NCBI GenBank assembly: GCA_039720395.1
Contig: CM077828.1
Location: forward strand, 31,609,989 to 31,673,988
Reading direction: 5' to 3'
From: Liquidambar formosana
Taxonomy: Eukaryota > Streptophyta > Magnoliopsida > Saxifragales > Altingiaceae
Length of the DNA stretch: 64,000 nt
Shown piece after piece: positions 61,429 to 64,000 of this stretch. A model generated the notes under the pieces. That model searched no databases. It was not told the DNA's origin and was given only the letters and a program-made list of their open reading frames with translations. A program made the position numbers and the translations under genes. Every line of letters begins with the position of its first letter. Position 1 is the stretch's first letter.

Positions 61429-62909
61429 TTAGAGGTAGATGAGAAGAATGTTGTACAGAATCAGAAAAATGCCGACCATCACAAGTAAATTGAGTCTGGT
61501 AAGGTTTTTGATTGAAATATTGAATAGTCCGCTCCCACTTGATATTTGTGCAGAATAACGCATTTGCTCACTGTAAATGACCTAATGGTTGATAATGAAA
61601 TTTCTTTTGTTTTGAAGTGAAATTTCTTTGGTTATTCTATCCTTGATATTATATTTGTAGGCATTGCACAAGAAAGAATATTGTCATAGAATGAGGCTGT
61701 GTGATGCACTTTCTTACATTATAATGAGGACCTCAATTGCATTCGTAAACCAATGTACTTACCCAAAGTTGACTTTTACATTATAATAAGAAATGAGACA
61801 ACCAAAATAAGGCATTGATTTTGATTTGCTACAAGAGTTTGTAGTCTTGATCTCTGAAGTGGTACCGCTTGCCCATTTTATTGTTACTTTGTCCCAGTCT
61901 GCCACATACAAAAATGAGCTAACTTTTTTCAGTGTGAAGGCATTGAGCCTGTGCTAGTTCGACATATTCTGATGTTACCCATTAAGGGTAGTAATGATTT
62001 TCTACTTGTTATTACCTAATACAAGGAAAAAAAAGAATTTTTTTACTTCCAAGTATAGTATTCACCTGTGCTCTTGTCTAGCGAGAAGTTTGATGTTGAA
62101 ATATGTTGTCCAGCTCCTTTGAAATGATACTAGCATGACTTTCGGTGGTGCAAATTCTTTAGTCTATTGGTTAACCAAAGCAAGAGCATGAATGCATGAC
62201 ATTATATTCCAGCGTAGATTAGAACCATTGGTTCAAACGTTTTTGTGTTCCATAGATGAAGAAATTTCAATTTCCATTCACAACCATGCATCCTAGTACT
62301 TATGCTGTCTCAATTGAACCACTCAAGAATATTACAACTTGTGGTATTCCCCTTTGTAATGGACCTGTGCAATTTTTCCAACTGTTGATTGTAGCATGAG
62401 AAATGTGTACGATTTTGGTGCGAAATCACCAAAATCATAGGAGATTATGCTTTTGAAGGGTAATTTTGTTAATTTGCCTATAAAAACCCTGTGAAAGGTT
62501 TTTGGTAAGTTGGAACTCAGAGAGAGAATAAGAATGAATTTTTAAGAGAAGAGGGATACTATGTGATTGATTAGTACATTTTTTGAGGTAGATTAGTACA
62601 TTTCTTCTGTCTCTGGTGTGATACTATGTGATTGATTAAACAGAGTTGCCATTCTCTCCATGAATCAGTCTCAAATTTGCATCCAGTTTAGGGAGGAGAA
62701 ATCTTAAAGATAGCTTCTGCCCTGGAATTTGTTATGCGAGTTCATAAAAATTTTAGTCTTTCGATAGAGAAATCTCAAAAATAGCTCAACACAGCATATA
62801 TCCTGCAAATTCTACATGACTACATGTTTTGTTAGAAACTACTAGCTCAACTTTTTACTCACGATCATGGTGATAAAAGCAGCCCCACTCCAAAATCTGA
62901 AACAATTGT
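61429..62909. other. convergent intergenic region between the RING gene and GDSL gene 2
   Basis: This holds the 3' UTR of the RING gene and, on the other strand, that of GDSL gene 2. A duplicated phrase (GATACTATGTGATTGATTA with TAGTACATTT) occurs near 62555-62640. No gene is seen. Confidence 0.5.
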
Positions 62910-64000
62910 TCATCCCAAGTGCTTTTTCCTGCTCAACAAGTAATCAAAGGGAGGGTGACAGAATTTTCCGTGGAGGATCATGTCAGAAACCAGCTTATAC
63001 ATGGCTTCGGTGAGGTGATATCCGTCCCAATTGATGTACTGTGAAGGGTCCGAACAGGGGCTCGTAGTAGGTGTGCCGCACACAGCAAACAAATCAAAGT
63101 TGTAAGGCGCTTCACCGGATCCGCAGCAAGCTCTGAATGGCTCCTTGAAGCCATAGTTATCTGCATTCTTCATGACTGTATGGTAAACATTCCAGAAATC
63201 GGCATAAGCAATGACAGCATGAGGAAATTGTAGCCTGAGATCGTGTAGCTTGGCTTGTAAGATGGTGTTGTGATTGTAGGTTTGCTTGTTCACACTTCCC
63301 ACACACCCAATATCATCTCTGTCATCTTCTGGAGACAGTACCATGGCTAGTGGGAGGCACCCTGTTGGGGGCAAACCTTGGACGACGATGTATTTTGCTC
63401 CATTCTTCAGCAAAACCTGCAAACAAAAAGAGAGATGAAAATCAGGACACATCCAATCTATCCAGGATAGGAAACCAAACCATACATAGCAGCTAGGGGT
63501 GTAAATTGGTCCGGTACAAATCAAGTACTAAACCAAAATCGACTATTTGGGTTAGTTTGATTCGGTTTGAGTTACCTAGCTTGGTTCGGTCTTGGATTAC
63601 ACATTTAAGAGCTAACCTCTATTTGCTTCGGTTTAGAGTTGATGTCTTGGGTAAACTGACCCAACCCAAGAACCATTCTTATATAAAGAATCATATATAT
63701 ATAAAATAAAGTATAAAAATGTACATAATCATGTCTCCTGTTCCAATTTCTACCTTCAGTCATTACCTGTAAAAACCTGGTGACGCTATCGACCGCAAGC
63801 TCCTCAATGGTGCTATTTGACACAGAAGAAGATCCAATGATGTAGGCATAATCGTTGACACCGATTTCACCAACCCAAATCAATGCATCATCTAATACTG
63901 CATTGCACTGCCGCTTTGACATTGGCCCTTTACACCCCTGACCCTCCAAGAGCTTGTTGAACCAAATAAGCTGAGTTTGGAGCGACTGAGGAGTGGCATC
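62910..64000 (-). CDS. GDSL esterase/lipase (At3g48460-like), 3' part only, cut by window edge
   Basis: Two exons are visible: 64000-63767 (continuing beyond the window) and 63416-62910, joined by a GT-AG intron in phase 0. Block III is ALIWVGEIGVNDYAY, with the G-x-N-D oxyanion residues. Block V is INWDGYHLTEAMYKLV, with the catalytic Asp and His. In between are the conserved QGLPPTGCLPLAM and the FRACCGSGE segment. Block I with the Ser lies outside the window. The protein is clearly a different GDSL subgroup from the gene at 2722-4669 (different intron positions, longer tail ending LLSRKKHLG), so these are not tandem duplicates. The closest remembered relative is Arabidopsis At3g48460. The role is probably a secreted acyl-ester hydrolase. 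The substrate is unknown. Confidence 0.93.

Noticed and set aside
2722..64000. The two GDSL genes as a tandem or local duplicate pair
   Set aside because: They differ in intron positions, motif spacing and C-termini, and belong to different GDSL subgroups.
1..64000. CRISPR array, operon, phage or plasmid features
   Set aside because: The window is plant nuclear DNA with spliced genes. No spaced direct-repeat array or bacterial-type gene cluster is present.

Overview
This window is nuclear DNA from a flowering plant, most likely a woody eudicot. The intergenic DNA is AT-rich, and the genes have many short GT-AG introns. There are abundant MITE-type foldback elements, tRNA-derived SINE-like repeats, LINE remnants, long poly-A/T tracts and CT/TA/TTTC microsatellites. 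The species cannot be fixed from the sequence alone.

Gene order (strand): a complete five-exon GDSL esterase/lipase (2722-4669, -); a complete five-exon type-B response regulator resembling ARR11 (9671-13922, +); a 20-exon nuclear kelch/DUF4110 gene of the KLHDC4 family (14955-29067, -), which carries an apparent one-base frameshift; a decayed F-box/LRR/FBD pseudogene (about 31440-36268, +); an intronless adenine/guanine permease resembling AZG2 (41230-42864, +); a relic exon of an RlmN-type radical SAM gene interrupted by a 5'-truncated LINE (about 44009-44760, +); an intronless gene of unknown function with a Cys-rich basic motif (47328-48068, -); a two-B3-domain transcription factor (48986-53761, -); a C3HC4 RING E3 ligase of the AIRP2-like family (59296-61428, +); and the 3' part of a second, divergent GDSL esterase/lipase that runs off the right edge (62910-64000, -).

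The genes do not form an operon-like unit. Several keep the neighbourhood known from Arabidopsis, where AZG2 and the kelch gene are near neighbours on chromosome 5. The second GDSL gene resembles a chromosome 3 gene. This suggests an ancestral block that was later duplicated and fractionated in Arabidopsis. Hormone-linked functions occur in the same block: cytokinin response (type-B ARR), purine/cytokinin-base transport (AZG2) and a RING ligase of a family known in ABA signalling. The sequence gives no proof that they are functionally linked.

The gaps are largely mobile-element debris. I resolve three PIF/Harbinger (Tourist-like) MITEs with TTA/TAA target duplications and one hAT-like element with an 8-bp duplication. 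There are several long-arm foldbacks, a roughly 950-bp element with 41-bp terminal inverted repeats, an RTE-type LINE tail and a nested LINE insertion. Two strong hairpins near gene 3' ends deserve small-RNA checks. I found no CRISPR array, no rRNA or tRNA gene that I trust, and no clearly new multi-gene system.
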